NCBI GenBank assembly: GCA_038087035.1
Contig: CP051187.1
Span: forward strand, 6,578,001 to 6,642,000
Direction of reading: 5' to 3'
Length of the DNA: 64,000 nt
Origin: Gloeotrichia echinulata CP02
GTDB lineage: Bacteria; Cyanobacteriota; Cyanobacteriia; Cyanobacteriales; Nostocaceae
Shown: positions 17,489 through 27,175 of the stretch, in pieces
Layout: the number at the start of each line of letters is the position of its first letter
How positions within the stretch are numbered: the stretch's first letter is position 1
Position numbers and translations under genes: made by a program
Notes under the pieces: generated by a model
Seen by the model: only the letters and a program-made list of their open reading frames with translations
Database searches by the model: none
What the model was told of the DNA's origin: nothing

Positions 17489-17822
17489 AGTCAAGTATAT
17501 GTAGGGTGGTCTCCACCCTACTGTTCACTGTGGTAATAATAAAATACTATCTCCATAGGCGCGTTGAATATTATCGTCTGACTCCTTCAAAGATCCTCGT
17601 AAGGGCACGGCAATGCCGTGCCCCTACCGTGTTATGTATACATTTGAAAACTGCTGTCAGCCAAAGTACAAAAATATTAGGCTTCTGGTTCAACGCCCAA
17701 AGCACGCAATTGAGCCGCCAGGTCATAGGCTACCTTTGCACTAGGTAAGAGTTGTTTTTATTTTAGCAATGAAAGGGAGGAGGGGCGATGCCTCGGTTGA
17801 GCTACACCTCAACAATATTGTT
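17489..17822. other. 334-bp intergenic region with MITE core
   Basis: Contains a partial MITE at about 17599-17658: a GGGCACGGCA palindromic core followed by the family's right arm (TTTGAAAACTGCTGTCA). No gene is seen. It separates convergent transcription units. Confidence 0.7.
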
Positions 17823-18806
17823 TTAGGTTTTATATTTTACTGTGGGAAGATGGCGACCAATATAGCCAATTATTAGCGTACCTGGTTTCAGCGGGAAGAA
17901 ATGAATTCGCCAATTACAAAATTTCAATTTAACGTGACGTTCAAATAGACGTTCTTCACCATCAGGACAACGAAAAGTTCTTTCTTGAGAATATTTATTA
18001 AGGGTTGGTGTACTCTCTCCAGACTCCTCAATAGAGTACCCATCAAGATTAAAATAGCCGATATCCCAGTTTTGACAACATTTCTGAAGCTCAAATAATA
18101 TATTAATAACAGGTTGTAATTCTAACTGTCTAGTAAGAATATTTTCTAACTGTTTTCTAACAGCATCGCAGAATTCTAAATTAGGAAATAATTCCCATCT
18201 TCGCTCCCAAAGTTCTACCCCGTTGCTGACTTCTTGATAAATGCGCTCTTGATTTTTTTGAATCAGGCTGGTGTGTTCTTGTACATGGCTGCTACGGCTA
18301 GCATGGATAATTTCTACAATCTCGCTAATTACCTCTCCATCCTCATCCAAGCATCGAAATTCCAGTTCTAGACAGTTACAATCCCAGCATTCCTGAGAGA
18401 GCAAGCTGATTGGAATCGTATTAATTGTGATCGTATTAAGTACATAAGCAATACCCAGTCCAATAGCTAATTCTCCCTGGTAACGGAATTCAGACAAGCT
18501 AGTATTATTTTCAATATCTTGGATCTCAGAACTTATAATATCAGTTGAGAAAGGTGCTTTAGTTGCAAGAGTTTTGATAAAAATTCGCTCTACCTCATCT
18601 GCATCATTAAGCCAGCGACGTAGAGGATAATTAGGTGCAAGTATTATTGTATGAAAATTGTCTTTAGTGCGAAGGCTTACTTTCACCCCCTGAGATTTAA
18701 CTGCTTTTATGGTCTTAATTAGCTCAGACATTCTTTGCTGTGCTACTTCTTCATTTGGAGCAGGATTTTGCAAAGATAGCTCATTTAATATTAAGTCAAA
18801 ATCCAC
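17823..18806 (-). CDS. Unknown protein, third gene of DUF262-ATPase cassette
   Basis: A 327-residue acidic, soluble protein starting with GTG three bases after the ATPase stop codon, so translationally coupled to it. I do not recognise the family. Residues 1-60 look helical; a region near 120-160 contains IGLGIAYVLNTITIN; the C-terminal third has several Cys and Trp residues (FELQKCCQNWDIGYFNLDG) and ends in a basic stretch (ERHVKLKFCNWRIHFFPLKPG). No nuclease, protease or NADase motif is obvious. This is the only full-length copy; two truncated copies lie in the triplicated region (28341-28774 and 28775-29175). Confidence 0.7.
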   Translation of the reverse strand: MDFDLILNELSLQNPAPNEEVAQQRMSELIKTIKAVKSQGVKVSLRTKDNFHTIILAPNYPLRRWLNDADEVERIFIKTLATKAPFSTDIISSEIQDIENNTSLSEFRYQGELAIGLGIAYVLNTITINTIPISLLSQECWDCNCLELEFRCLDEDGEVISEIVEIIHASRSSHVQEHTSLIQKNQERIYQEVSNGVELWERRWELFPNLEFCDAVRKQLENILTRQLELQPVINILFELQKCCQNWDIGYFNLDGYSIEESGESTPTLNKYSQERTFRCPDGEERLFERHVKLKFCNWRIHFFPLKPGTLIIGYIGRHLPTVKYKT

Positions 18807-18809
18807 TTT

Positions 18810-19967
18810 CTATTCCTCCGCAGGCTCAAGTAAAACATCTAAACTTTTTTCCCATTCATCAAAGAATCCATCCGGCCATTTATCAATTCTTCCGTTTCTA
18901 TCAATACGCGGTGATACTACTTCTATAACAGCTTGTCCTTGTTTTTCTTGTCGCTGAAAATAATGTAGTTGAACGTCATTTTGCTTTATTTTCCCTCCAT
19001 GAACGGCAAGACGAATACCATTTAAAACATGGTCACTATGCGTTTCTATTACTACTTGAATACCACAACTAGCTGCAAGTGCTAATAATTCACCCATTTT
19101 TGCTTGTCCTCTCGGATGAAGATGAGCTTCTGGATTTTCAACTAGAATTAGTGTATCAGGTTCTGAGGCGAGTACTGCTACAATAATTGGTAAAGTGTAG
19201 GTAATTCCGAAGCCAACATTAGTTGCACGATAAGGATTACTATCTCCGTACGCACATTGCAAATTGATCAAATCCATGTCTGGATTTGATTTTAGCCTGA
19301 TGCGTGTACCTGGGCTAATTTCTCCCATCCATGCTTCGACTTGATCTATTAAAGTTAGTGATTTTTCCTTTGGATCGCCAAATTGTGGCTGTGAAGTTTT
19401 TACTTTTGGATGACTTAATTTTTGATGATAAATAAGTTTACTTTCATTAACTGCCAAAAAATGTAATGTGTATTCACATCTAGCGCCCATTGTTCCGAGT
19501 AATTGAACTTTATCATATGACATTTGATTAAATACTCTAGGTCCTATCCGCTCTGCTTCAATGTAATGAAAGTTTTGATTAAAAAGACTGGATGATTCAT
19601 AGATTTGAGAATCTACATGTTCCGAAGTAAGTTGTAAAAAATTAGCTCCTATATCTTCTTCATTTTTAAATTTCCAAGTACTTTTTGTACTATCATTCCA
19701 ATGAATTTCAAATATTAATTCATCTTGTTTCGATGCACCTTCAAAAATAGCATCTCCAACTGTACCAATGTTAACTAAATCACCATTGAGGACTAAGCCT
19801 CTTTCTAATAGCAATCCTTTTTGATAAGATTGCCTTAATAATAATAAAGCTTGTAAAACTGAAGATTTACCAGTACTGTTAAGTCCTGATAAAAGTGTTA
19901 GTGGTCTGAATGTAAGAGATTGATTTTGAAAAGGCTTAAAATTTGTGAGCGTTAGGGAACTAATCAT
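18810..19967 (-). CDS. AAA15-type ATPase (SMC/RecF-like, DUF3696-like C-terminus)
   Basis: A 385-residue ATPase with the N-terminal ABC/SMC pattern: MISSLTLTNFKPF, then P-loop GLNSTGKSS at residues 28-36. The Walker B-like segment is LILVENPEAHLHPRGQ at about 274-289, followed by VVIETHSDHVLNGIRLAV, the pattern of OLD/AAA15 and DUF3696 proteins. No separate TOPRIM nuclease domain is present. It overlaps the DUF262 gene by four bases (ATGA) and is followed at three bases by the unknown gene, so the three are one operon. Such pairings are common in phage-defence islands, but this one is not an established system to my knowledge. Confidence 0.85.
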   Translation of the reverse strand: MISSLTLTNFKPFQNQSLTFRPLTLLSGLNSTGKSSVLQALLLLRQSYQKGLLLERGLVLNGDLVNIGTVGDAIFEGASKQDELIFEIHWNDSTKSTWKFKNEEDIGANFLQLTSEHVDSQIYESSSLFNQNFHYIEAERIGPRVFNQMSYDKVQLLGTMGARCEYTLHFLAVNESKLIYHQKLSHPKVKTSQPQFGDPKEKSLTLIDQVEAWMGEISPGTRIRLKSNPDMDLINLQCAYGDSNPYRATNVGFGITYTLPIIVAVLASEPDTLILVENPEAHLHPRGQAKMGELLALAASCGIQVVIETHSDHVLNGIRLAVHGGKIKQNDVQLHYFQRQEKQGQAVIEVVSPRIDRNGRIDKWPDGFFDEWEKSLDVLLEPAEE

Positions 19968-21094
19968 ACAAGTACCTCTTGAATAATTTTCTCGGTAATC
20001 ATAAATCTATACTGTACTCTTTCTGATGCCTGAGATATAGATTCTAAAAAGTATTTATCATTGTCTACATATTGCTTATATTTATTGATTAATTCTGTTT
20101 TCCTATCTATCAAATGTTGAATTTCTTCATCGCTTAATTTGCTTAAAAGCACTGACCAAGATTCAAATAAAGCTTTATTTATAGGAAACTGCTTCTTTTG
20201 GGAATTAGATATTTTACGAAATGCATTTTTACCAAATATATTCCAAGCAGCCACCATTGTTCTTCTAAAATTATTTTCTATTTTATTTAACTCTGTCTCA
20301 GAAAGTTTATTTGTCTTAGATAATGCCTTGGTCAAAAAAGTATCTCTATTATCTGCATAATCTTGATAAGACGTTAGAGTAAAGGCTATAAAACCTAGTA
20401 TAAATTCCCGATCATCCATACGCATTTTACGGTTGTTTCCCAGGTTAACTACCTGTTTAAATTTTGGATCTGCGGCTAATTGAGTTAAAAACTTTGTTCC
20501 CTTACCAGGATTAAGAGCATGGCGTAATTCTTGAGGAGATAAAGCTAGTCCTCCTGTATTAATGCGTTTGAAAATATTATATTTAATTTCTGGAGGTGTC
20601 CCTTTATCTATCAAATAGACTGTTAGTTGAGTTTCTTCCAGGCGGCGTTGGTATCTACGCTCAATCTGCTCGAATGTTTTACCTTCGAGATTTGTAAGAT
20701 ATTCTAATCCAGATAGTTTGAGTTTTCTGTCTAGCATAAAGCGTTTTATGGCAAATAAACGCTGTAATCCATCGACTACTAACCATTTATCCTCATTAGT
20801 AGCATCTATATACAATGCTGGTATGGGGATGCGAATAATAATAGATTCTATGAGCCTACTTTGAGCATCTTCTTTCCATAAATTCGCATGACGTTGAAAA
20901 TCAGGTGCTAAATCTAGCGCTTCTTCGCCAATTCTTCTAAGTAATTGCTCAATGGTTGGCTCCCTCGTTACAATGTTAATTTCATCAGGATCATACTGGA
21001 AACTAACTTTTTCCTCTTGCTCTTCATCATTGTCTTCTTCCTCTAAAGTTTCTTCATCAAGTAATTCTACGTTATGGTTATTTAAATCTGTCAT
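19964..21094 (-). CDS. DUF262 domain protein (ParB/GmrSD-like)
   Basis: A 376-residue protein with an acidic N-terminal tail (about residues 8-30), then the DUF262 fold: ITREPTIEQLLRRIGEEALDL, FQRHANLWKEDAQSRLIESIIIRIPIPALYI, and the nucleotide-handling motif WLVVDGLQRLFAIKRF at about 104-119, with Leu in the second DGxQR position. FKRINTGGLALSPQELRHAL follows, as in other DUF262 proteins. The domain is found in the GmrS half of GmrSD type IV restriction enzymes, but no HNH (DUF1524) motif is present. A ribosome binding site (AAGGAG) precedes the ATG. First gene of the cassette. Confidence 0.88.
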   Translation of the reverse strand: MTDLNNHNVELLDEETLEEEDNDEEQEEKVSFQYDPDEINIVTREPTIEQLLRRIGEEALDLAPDFQRHANLWKEDAQSRLIESIIIRIPIPALYIDATNEDKWLVVDGLQRLFAIKRFMLDRKLKLSGLEYLTNLEGKTFEQIERRYQRRLEETQLTVYLIDKGTPPEIKYNIFKRINTGGLALSPQELRHALNPGKGTKFLTQLAADPKFKQVVNLGNNRKMRMDDREFILGFIAFTLTSYQDYADNRDTFLTKALSKTNKLSETELNKIENNFRRTMVAAWNIFGKNAFRKISNSQKKQFPINKALFESWSVLLSKLSDEEIQHLIDRKTELINKYKQYVDNDKYFLESISQASERVQYRFMITEKIIQEVLV

Positions 21095-21244
21095 AATGGG
21101 TACTCCTTGGTGTTCAAACTCACGCAGTCTGCTGCTAATAATAAATCAATCAGCAAATGGGGCCTTTAAACTGGCGCACTTCAATCTTACTATCTCCCCA
21201 AATGATAGAGACGCAGGATTTCGCGCCTCTACCTAGCTAATCTA

Positions 21245-22162
21245 TTACTTGTTTACCCTTTCCACCCCCGCCAACTCCAAAATCGGGGCTATCAAATCTT
21301 CCCGCTTCACCGCCATCATATGCACACCTTGACACAATTGCTGCGCTATCTGTACTTGCTCGGCTGCAATTTTTACCCCTTCTTGTAGCGGGTCTTTGGC
21401 TTTCGCCAATCTATCAATAATGTGCTGGGGAATATTTACACCAGGGACAACTTTATTAATAAACTGAGCATTTTTTGCCGATTTTAACAGAAAAATTCCC
21501 GCCAAAATTGGTTTTTGATGGGCAGAAGCTATCTTGTCCATAAACTTTTCTAGTCTTTCAAAATCGGTAATTAATTGACTTTGAAAAAACTGCGCTCCCG
21601 CTTCAATTTTGCGTTCAAATCGACTCTGCAAACCAGACCAACTCGCAGATTGCGGATCGACTGCAGCACCGGCAAATAAGTCTAAGACGCCATCGGTCAG
21701 GGGTTTTTCGTTGTAGTCAACACCCTGATTCATTTTCCTAATTAGTTGCAGCAAACGCACAGCTTCTAAATCAAAAACGCCTTTGGCATCGGGATGATCC
21801 CCTGCTTTTACTGGGTCGCCTGTCAGTGCTAAAATATTGCGGATACCTAAAGCATGGGCGCCCATCAGGTCAGCTTGTATACCTATACGATTGCGATCGC
21901 GGCACGCTATCTGACAAATCGGCTCAATGCCATTTTGCAATAAAATCACCGACGCTACCAACGAAGACATCCGCAATACGGCGCGGCTACCATCGGTAAT
22001 ATTGACAGCATGAACCCTCCCCTTAAGGGTCGCCGCCATTTCAATCATGTGCATTGGATCTCCACCTTTCGGAGGCGCTACTTCAGCAGTGATTAAAAAC
22101 TCCCCTGCTTGTGCGGCTCTTTGAAAGGTATTCAAGATTGTAGGACTATTGGTATCTTGCAT
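21245..22162 (-). CDS. metF: Methylenetetrahydrofolate reductase
   Basis: A 305-residue enzyme of the MetF family, reducing 5,10-methylene-THF to 5-methyl-THF for methionine synthesis. Family features: FLITAEVAPPKGGD near the N-terminus (active-site Glu), VHAVNITDGSRAVLRMSS, RNRIGIQADLMGAHALGIRNILALTGDPV and a C-terminal PILAGIFLL barrel strand. Cyanobacterial MetF proteins are of this length. It lies downstream of trpS on the same strand, 165 bases apart with repeats between, so co-transcription is possible but not certain. Confidence 0.9.
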   Translation of the reverse strand: MQDTNSPTILNTFQRAAQAGEFLITAEVAPPKGGDPMHMIEMAATLKGRVHAVNITDGSRAVLRMSSLVASVILLQNGIEPICQIACRDRNRIGIQADLMGAHALGIRNILALTGDPVKAGDHPDAKGVFDLEAVRLLQLIRKMNQGVDYNEKPLTDGVLDLFAGAAVDPQSASWSGLQSRFERKIEAGAQFFQSQLITDFERLEKFMDKIASAHQKPILAGIFLLKSAKNAQFINKVVPGVNIPQHIIDRLAKAKDPLQEGVKIAAEQVQIAQQLCQGVHMMAVKREDLIAPILELAGVERVNK

Positions 22163-22225
22163 AACATTCAGGTTTTCGCTTATCTAACAGCGTAAAACAA
22201 ATGACACCTAAATGCTAAAATCTGG

Positions 22226-22324
22226 GGCATGGGGCATGGGGCATGGGGGAGTAATGACAAATGACAAATGACAAATGACAAATGACAAATGACCAATGAC
22301 CAATGACCAATGACCAATGACAAA
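22226..22324. repeat. Short tandem repeats between trpS and metF
   Basis: GGGGCAT units followed by about eleven heptamers alternating ACAAATG and ACCAATG. The same block recurs mirrored at about 24817-24914 and direct at about 32595-32693 because of the triplication. Confidence 0.85.
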
Positions 22325-22326
22325 TG

Positions 22327-23337
22327 TCAAAGAGGTACAGAATAACCCAAAGCCGCTTTGACTTGTGCGAGAGTTTGGTTAGCGATCGCTTGTGCTTTTT
22401 CTCTTCCATCCCGCAATACAGACTCTAAATAGCCTTTGTCATCCATTACCGCCTGATATTTTTCTTGCATCGGCTTCAATGCATGAATTGCTGTTTCTGT
22501 CAATAATGGTTTGAATTGTCCCCAGCCCATATCTTGACATTCCGCTGCTACTTCTTCTTTGGTTTTACCAGCAAGTAGGGTATACAGTGTTAACAAGTTA
22601 TGACACTCTGGACGTTCGGGATCGTCGAAAGTTAGACCGCGAACCGGATCAGTTTTACAGCGCTTTATTTTATTAGTAATCTGCTCCGGTGTATCTAGCA
22701 AATTAATCCGGCTCAATTCCGATGGATCAGACTTCGACATTTTGCGAGTACCATCGGTCAAACTCATTACCCTTGCGCCTTCCTTACGGATTAAAGGTGC
22801 GGGTAACTTCAGCACTGGCTGGTCTGGTTTGGCAAATTGGTGATTAAATCGATTGACAATATCCCGCGTCAATTCCAAGTGTTGCTTTTGGTCTTCACCC
22901 ACAGGTACTTGATCTGCTTGATACAGCAAAATATCAGCCGCCATCAGCACTGGGTAGTCTAACAAGCCAACGCTGACATTTTCACCCTGCTTCACAGCCT
23001 TTTCCTTAAACTGGATCATATCTTGCAACCAGTTTAAGGGTGTGATGCAGTTGAGCAACCAAGTCAGTTCGCTATGTGCTGAAACATGAGATTGCACAAA
23101 GATACTAGAATAGTTTAAATCAATGCCACAGGCTAGATAAAGAGCGGCGATGTTGTAAGTATCTGCTGCCAACGTCGCCGGATTATGCGGTACAGTGATA
23201 GCGTGTAAATCCACCACACAAAAGTAATTATCGTACTGGTCTTGGATTTCTACCCAGTTGCGAATTGCCCCTAAATAGTTGCCCAAATGTAGATTTCCAG
23301 TAGGTTGAACTCCCGAAAGAACGCGCTGCTTACCCAT
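22327..23337 (-). CDS. trpS: Tryptophanyl-tRNA synthetase
   Basis: A 336-residue class I synthetase charging tRNA-Trp. The HIGH-type motif is PTGNLHLGNYLGA at residues 12-24 and the KMSKS loop is RKMSKSDPS at about 199-207. Length and ends are normal for bacterial TrpRS. Copy 3 (32696-33706) encodes the same protein; copy 2 is frameshifted. An essential gene in two intact copies separated by a broken one supports the artefact reading of the triplication. Confidence 0.96.
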   Translation of the reverse strand: MGKQRVLSGVQPTGNLHLGNYLGAIRNWVEIQDQYDNYFCVVDLHAITVPHNPATLAADTYNIAALYLACGIDLNYSSIFVQSHVSAHSELTWLLNCITPLNWLQDMIQFKEKAVKQGENVSVGLLDYPVLMAADILLYQADQVPVGEDQKQHLELTRDIVNRFNHQFAKPDQPVLKLPAPLIRKEGARVMSLTDGTRKMSKSDPSELSRINLLDTPEQITNKIKRCKTDPVRGLTFDDPERPECHNLLTLYTLLAGKTKEEVAAECQDMGWGQFKPLLTETAIHALKPMQEKYQAVMDDKGYLESVLRDGREKAQAIANQTLAQVKAALGYSVPL

Positions 23338-23804
23338 AAATTTAAGTTACTTATCCCAAATCCACATTAGTAAAGTGGCACTCACAAAACACATTCAATT
23401 TTGACATTTTCTAGGATGATTCGCTGTCGAGAACAATTTCCTAGTCAACAATTTTTCCACAAACCATGACATTTATTGACAAACCGTACCAAAAACCCAT
23501 ATCTCCAGAAAATTTACATGCACCTCCTAGACTCACCTGTGCTAGTACAGATACTCGTAGGGGCGCAAGGCCTTGCGCCCCTACGAGTATCTGTACTAGC
23601 ACAGGTGAGTCTAGGAGGTGCATGTAAATTTTCTGGAGAATATGGGTTTTTGGTACGGTTTGTCAATAAATGTCATGGTTTGTGGAAAAATTGTTGACTA
23701 GGAAATTGTTCTCGACAGCGAATCATCCTAGAAAATGTCAAAATTGAATGTGTTTTGTGAGTGCCACTTTACTAATGTGGATTTGGGATAAGTAACTTAA
23801 ATTT

Positions 23805-24813
23805 ATGGGTAAGCAGCGCGTTCTTTCGGGAGTTCAACCTACTGGAAATCTACATTTGGGCAACTATTTAGGGGCAATTCGCAACTGGGTAGAAATCCAA
23901 GACCAGTACGATAATTACTTTTGTGTGGTGGATTTACACGCTATCACTGTACCGCATAATCCGGCGACGTTGCAGCAGATACTTACAACATCGCCGCTCT
24001 TTATCTAGCCTGTGGCATTGATTTAAACTATTCTAGTATCTTTGTGCAATCTCATGTTTCAGCACATAGCGAACTGACTTGGTTGCTCAACTGCATCACA
24101 CCCTTAAACTGGTTGCAAGATATGATCCAGTTTAAGGAAAAGGCTGTGAAGCAGGGTGAAAATGTCAGCGTTGGCTTGTTAGACTACCCAGTGCTGATGG
24201 CGGCTGATATTTTGCTGTATCAAGCAGATCAAGTACCTGTGGGTGAAGACCAAAAGCAACACTTGGAATTGACGCGGGATATTGTCAATCGATTTAATCA
24301 CCAATTTGCCAAACCAGACCAGCCAGTGCTGAAGTTACCCGCACCTTTAATCCGTAAGGAAGGCGCAAGGGTAATGAGTTTGACCGATGGTACTCGCAAA
24401 ATGTCGAAGTCTGATCCATCGGAATTGAGCCGGATTAATTTGCTAGATACACCGGAGCAGATTACTAATAAAATAAAGCGCTGTAAACTGATCCGGTTCG
24501 CGGTCTAACTTTCGACGATCCCGAACGTCCAGAGTGTCATAACTTGTTAACACTGTATACCCTACTTGCTGGTAAAACCAAAGAAGAAGTAGCAGCGGAA
24601 TGTCAAGATATGGGCTGGGGACAATTCAAACCATTATTGACAGAAACAGCAATTCATGCATTGAAGCCGATGCAAGAAAAATATCAGGCGGTAATGGATG
24701 ACAAAGGCTATTTAGAGTCTGTATTGCGGGATGGAAGAGAAAAAGCACAAGCGATCGCTAACCAAACTCTCGCACAAGTCAAAGCGGCTTTGGGTTATTC
24801 TGTACCTCTTTGA
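23805..24813 (+). pseudogene. trpS: trpS copy 2, frameshifted
   Basis: Same gene as 22327-23337 in opposite orientation. Two one-base deletions are visible: GTTGGCAG became GTTGCAG near 23970, and TGTAAAACTG became TGTAAACTG near 24485. They split the frame into three pieces. The pieces otherwise match the intact protein exactly. Confidence 0.92.
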
Positions 24814-24977
24814 CATTTGTCATTGGTCATTGGTCATTGGTCATTGGTCATTTGTCATTTGTCATTTGTCATTTGTCATTTGTCATTACTCCCCCATGCC
24901 CCATGCCCCATGCCCCAGATTTTAGCATTTAGGTGTCATTTGTTTTACGCTGTTAGATAAGCGAAAACCTGAATGTT

Positions 24978-25887
24978 ATGCAAGATACCAATAGTCCTAC
25001 AATCTTGAATACCTTTCAAAGAGCCGCACAAGCAGGGGAGTTTTTAATCACTGCTGAAGTAGCGCCTCCGAAAGGTGGAGATCCAATGCACATGATTGAA
25101 ATGGCGGCGACCCTTAAGGGGAGGGTTCATGCTGTCAATATTACCGATGGTAGCCGCGCCGTATTGCGGATGTCTTCGTTGGTAGCGTCGGTGATTTTAT
25201 TGCAAAATGGCATTGAGCCGATTTGTCAGATAGCGTGCCGCGATCGCAATCGTATAGGTATACAAGCTGACCTGATGGGCGCCCATGCTTTAGGTATCCG
25301 CAATATTTTAGCACTGACAGGCGACCCAGTAAAAGCAGGGGATCATCCCGATGCCAAAGGCGTTTTTGATTTAGAAGCTGTGCGTTTGCTGCAACTAATT
25401 AGGAAAATGAATCAGGGTGTTGACTACAACGAAAAACCCCTGACCGATGGCGTCTTAGACTTATTTGCCGGTGCTGCAGTCGATCCGCAATCTGCGAGTT
25501 GGTCTGGTTTGCAGAGTCGATTTGAACGCAAAAATTGAAGCGGGAGCGCAGTTTTTTCAAAGTCAATTAATTACCGATTTTGAAAGACTAGAAAAGTTTA
25601 TGGACAAGATAGCTTCTGCCCATCAAAAACCAATTTTGGCGGGAATTTTTCTGTTAAAATCGGCAAAAAATGCTCAGTTTATTAATAAAGTTGTCCCTGG
25701 TGTAAATATTCCCCAGCACATTATTGATAGATTGGCGAAAGCCAAAGACCCGCTACAAGAAGGGGTAAAAATTGCAGCCGAGCAAGTACAGATAGCGCAG
25801 CAATTGTGTCAAGGTGTGCATATGATGGCGGTGAAGCGGGAAGATTTGATAGCCCGATTTTGGAGTTGGCGGGGGTGGAAAGGGTAA
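24978..25887 (+). pseudogene. metF: metF copy 2, frameshifted
   Basis: Copy of metF with an extra A near 25532 (GCAAAAATTG for GCAAAATTG) and a missing C near 25853 (GCCCGATT for GCCCCGATT). The remainder of the protein is identical to the intact copies. Confidence 0.92.
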
Positions 25888-26044
25888 ACAAGTAATAGAT
25901 TAGCTAGGTAGAGGCGCGAAATCCTGCGTCTCTATCATTTGGGGAGATAGTAAGATTGAAGTGCGCCAGTTTAAAGGCCCCATTTGCTGATTGATTTATT
26001 ATTAGCAGCAGACTGCGTGAGTTTGAACACCAAGGATACCCATT

Positions 26045-27175
26045 ATGACAGATTTAAATAACCATAACGTAGAATTACTTGATGAAGAAACTTTAGAGGA
26101 AGAAGACAATGATGAAGAGCAAGAGGAAAAAGTTAGTTTCCAGTATGATCCTGATGAAATTAACATTGTAACGAGGGAGCCAACCATTGAGCAATTACTT
26201 AGAAGAATTGGCGAAGAAGCGCTAGATTTAGCACCTGATTTTCAACGTCATGCGAATTTATGGAAAGAAGATGCTCAAAGTAGGCTCATAGAATCTATTA
26301 TTATTCGCATCCCCATACCAGCATTGTATATAGATGCTACTAATGAGGATAAATGGTTAGTAGTCGATGGATTACAGCGTTTATTTGCCATAAAACGCTT
26401 TATGCTAGACAGAAAACTCAAACTATCTGGATTAGAATATCTTACAAATCTCGAAGGTAAAACATTCGAGCAGATTGAGCGTAGATACCAACGCCGCCTG
26501 GAAGAAACTCAACTAACAGTCTATTTGATAGATAAAGGGACACCTCCAGAAATTAAATATAATATTTTCAAACGCATTAATACAGGAGGACTAGCTTTAT
26601 CTCCTCAAGAATTACGCCATGCTCTTAATCCTGGTAAGGGAACAAAGTTTTTAACTCAATTAGCCGCAGATCCAAAATTTAAACAGGTAGTTAACCTGGG
26701 AAACAACCGTAAAATGCGTATGGATGATCGGGAATTTATACTAGGTTTTATAGCCTTTACTCTAACGTCTTATCAAGATTATGCAGATAATAGAGATACT
26801 TTTTTGACCAAGGCATTATCTAAGACAAATAAACTTTCTGAGACAGAGTTAAATAAAATAGAAAATAATTTTAGAAGAACAATGGTGGCTGCTTGGAATA
26901 TATTTGGTAAAAATGCATTTCGTAAAATATCTAATTCCCAAAAGAAGCAGTTTCCTATAAATAAAGCTTTATTTGAATCTTGGTCAGTGCTTTTAAGCAA
27001 ATTAAGCGATGAAGAAATTCAACATTTGATAGATAGGAAAACAGAATTAATCAATAAATATAAGCAATATGTAGACAATGATAAATACTTTTTAGAATCT
27101 ATATCTCAGGCATCAGAAAGAGTACAGTATAGATTTATGATTACCGAGAAAATTATTCAAGAGGTACTTGTATGA
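26045..27175 (+). CDS. DUF262 domain protein, copy 2 (intact)
   Basis: Encodes the same 376 residues as 19964-21094 and 30333-31463, in the opposite orientation. It is the only gene in the middle copy with no frame-breaking change. Just upstream, one G is lost from the AAGGAGTACCC leader (AAGGATACCC here), which would weaken the ribosome binding site. See the copy 1 entry for domains. Confidence 0.85.
   Translation: MTDLNNHNVELLDEETLEEEDNDEEQEEKVSFQYDPDEINIVTREPTIEQLLRRIGEEALDLAPDFQRHANLWKEDAQSRLIESIIIRIPIPALYIDATNEDKWLVVDGLQRLFAIKRFMLDRKLKLSGLEYLTNLEGKTFEQIERRYQRRLEETQLTVYLIDKGTPPEIKYNIFKRINTGGLALSPQELRHALNPGKGTKFLTQLAADPKFKQVVNLGNNRKMRMDDREFILGFIAFTLTSYQDYADNRDTFLTKALSKTNKLSETELNKIENNFRRTMVAAWNIFGKNAFRKISNSQKKQFPINKALFESWSVLLSKLSDEEIQHLIDRKTELINKYKQYVDNDKYFLESISQASERVQYRFMITEKIIQEVLV

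Larger units (their letters stand above)
18377..23570. repeat. Inverted triplication, copy 1
   Basis: Left-most copy of a 5.2-kb segment carrying, on the minus strand, the 5' part of the unknown gene, the ATPase, the DUF262 gene, metF and trpS. Adding 10,369 to any position from 18406 to 23584 gives the matching position in copy 3, with no indel between them and identical encoded proteins. Copy 2 is its reverse complement, mirrored around 23570/23571. Confidence 0.95.

Noticed and set aside
20139..20360. Repeated 73-codon frame antisense to the DUF262 gene (also in copies 2 and 3)
   Set aside because: It occurs three times only because of the triplication, has no ribosome binding site and mirrors the codons of the real gene.
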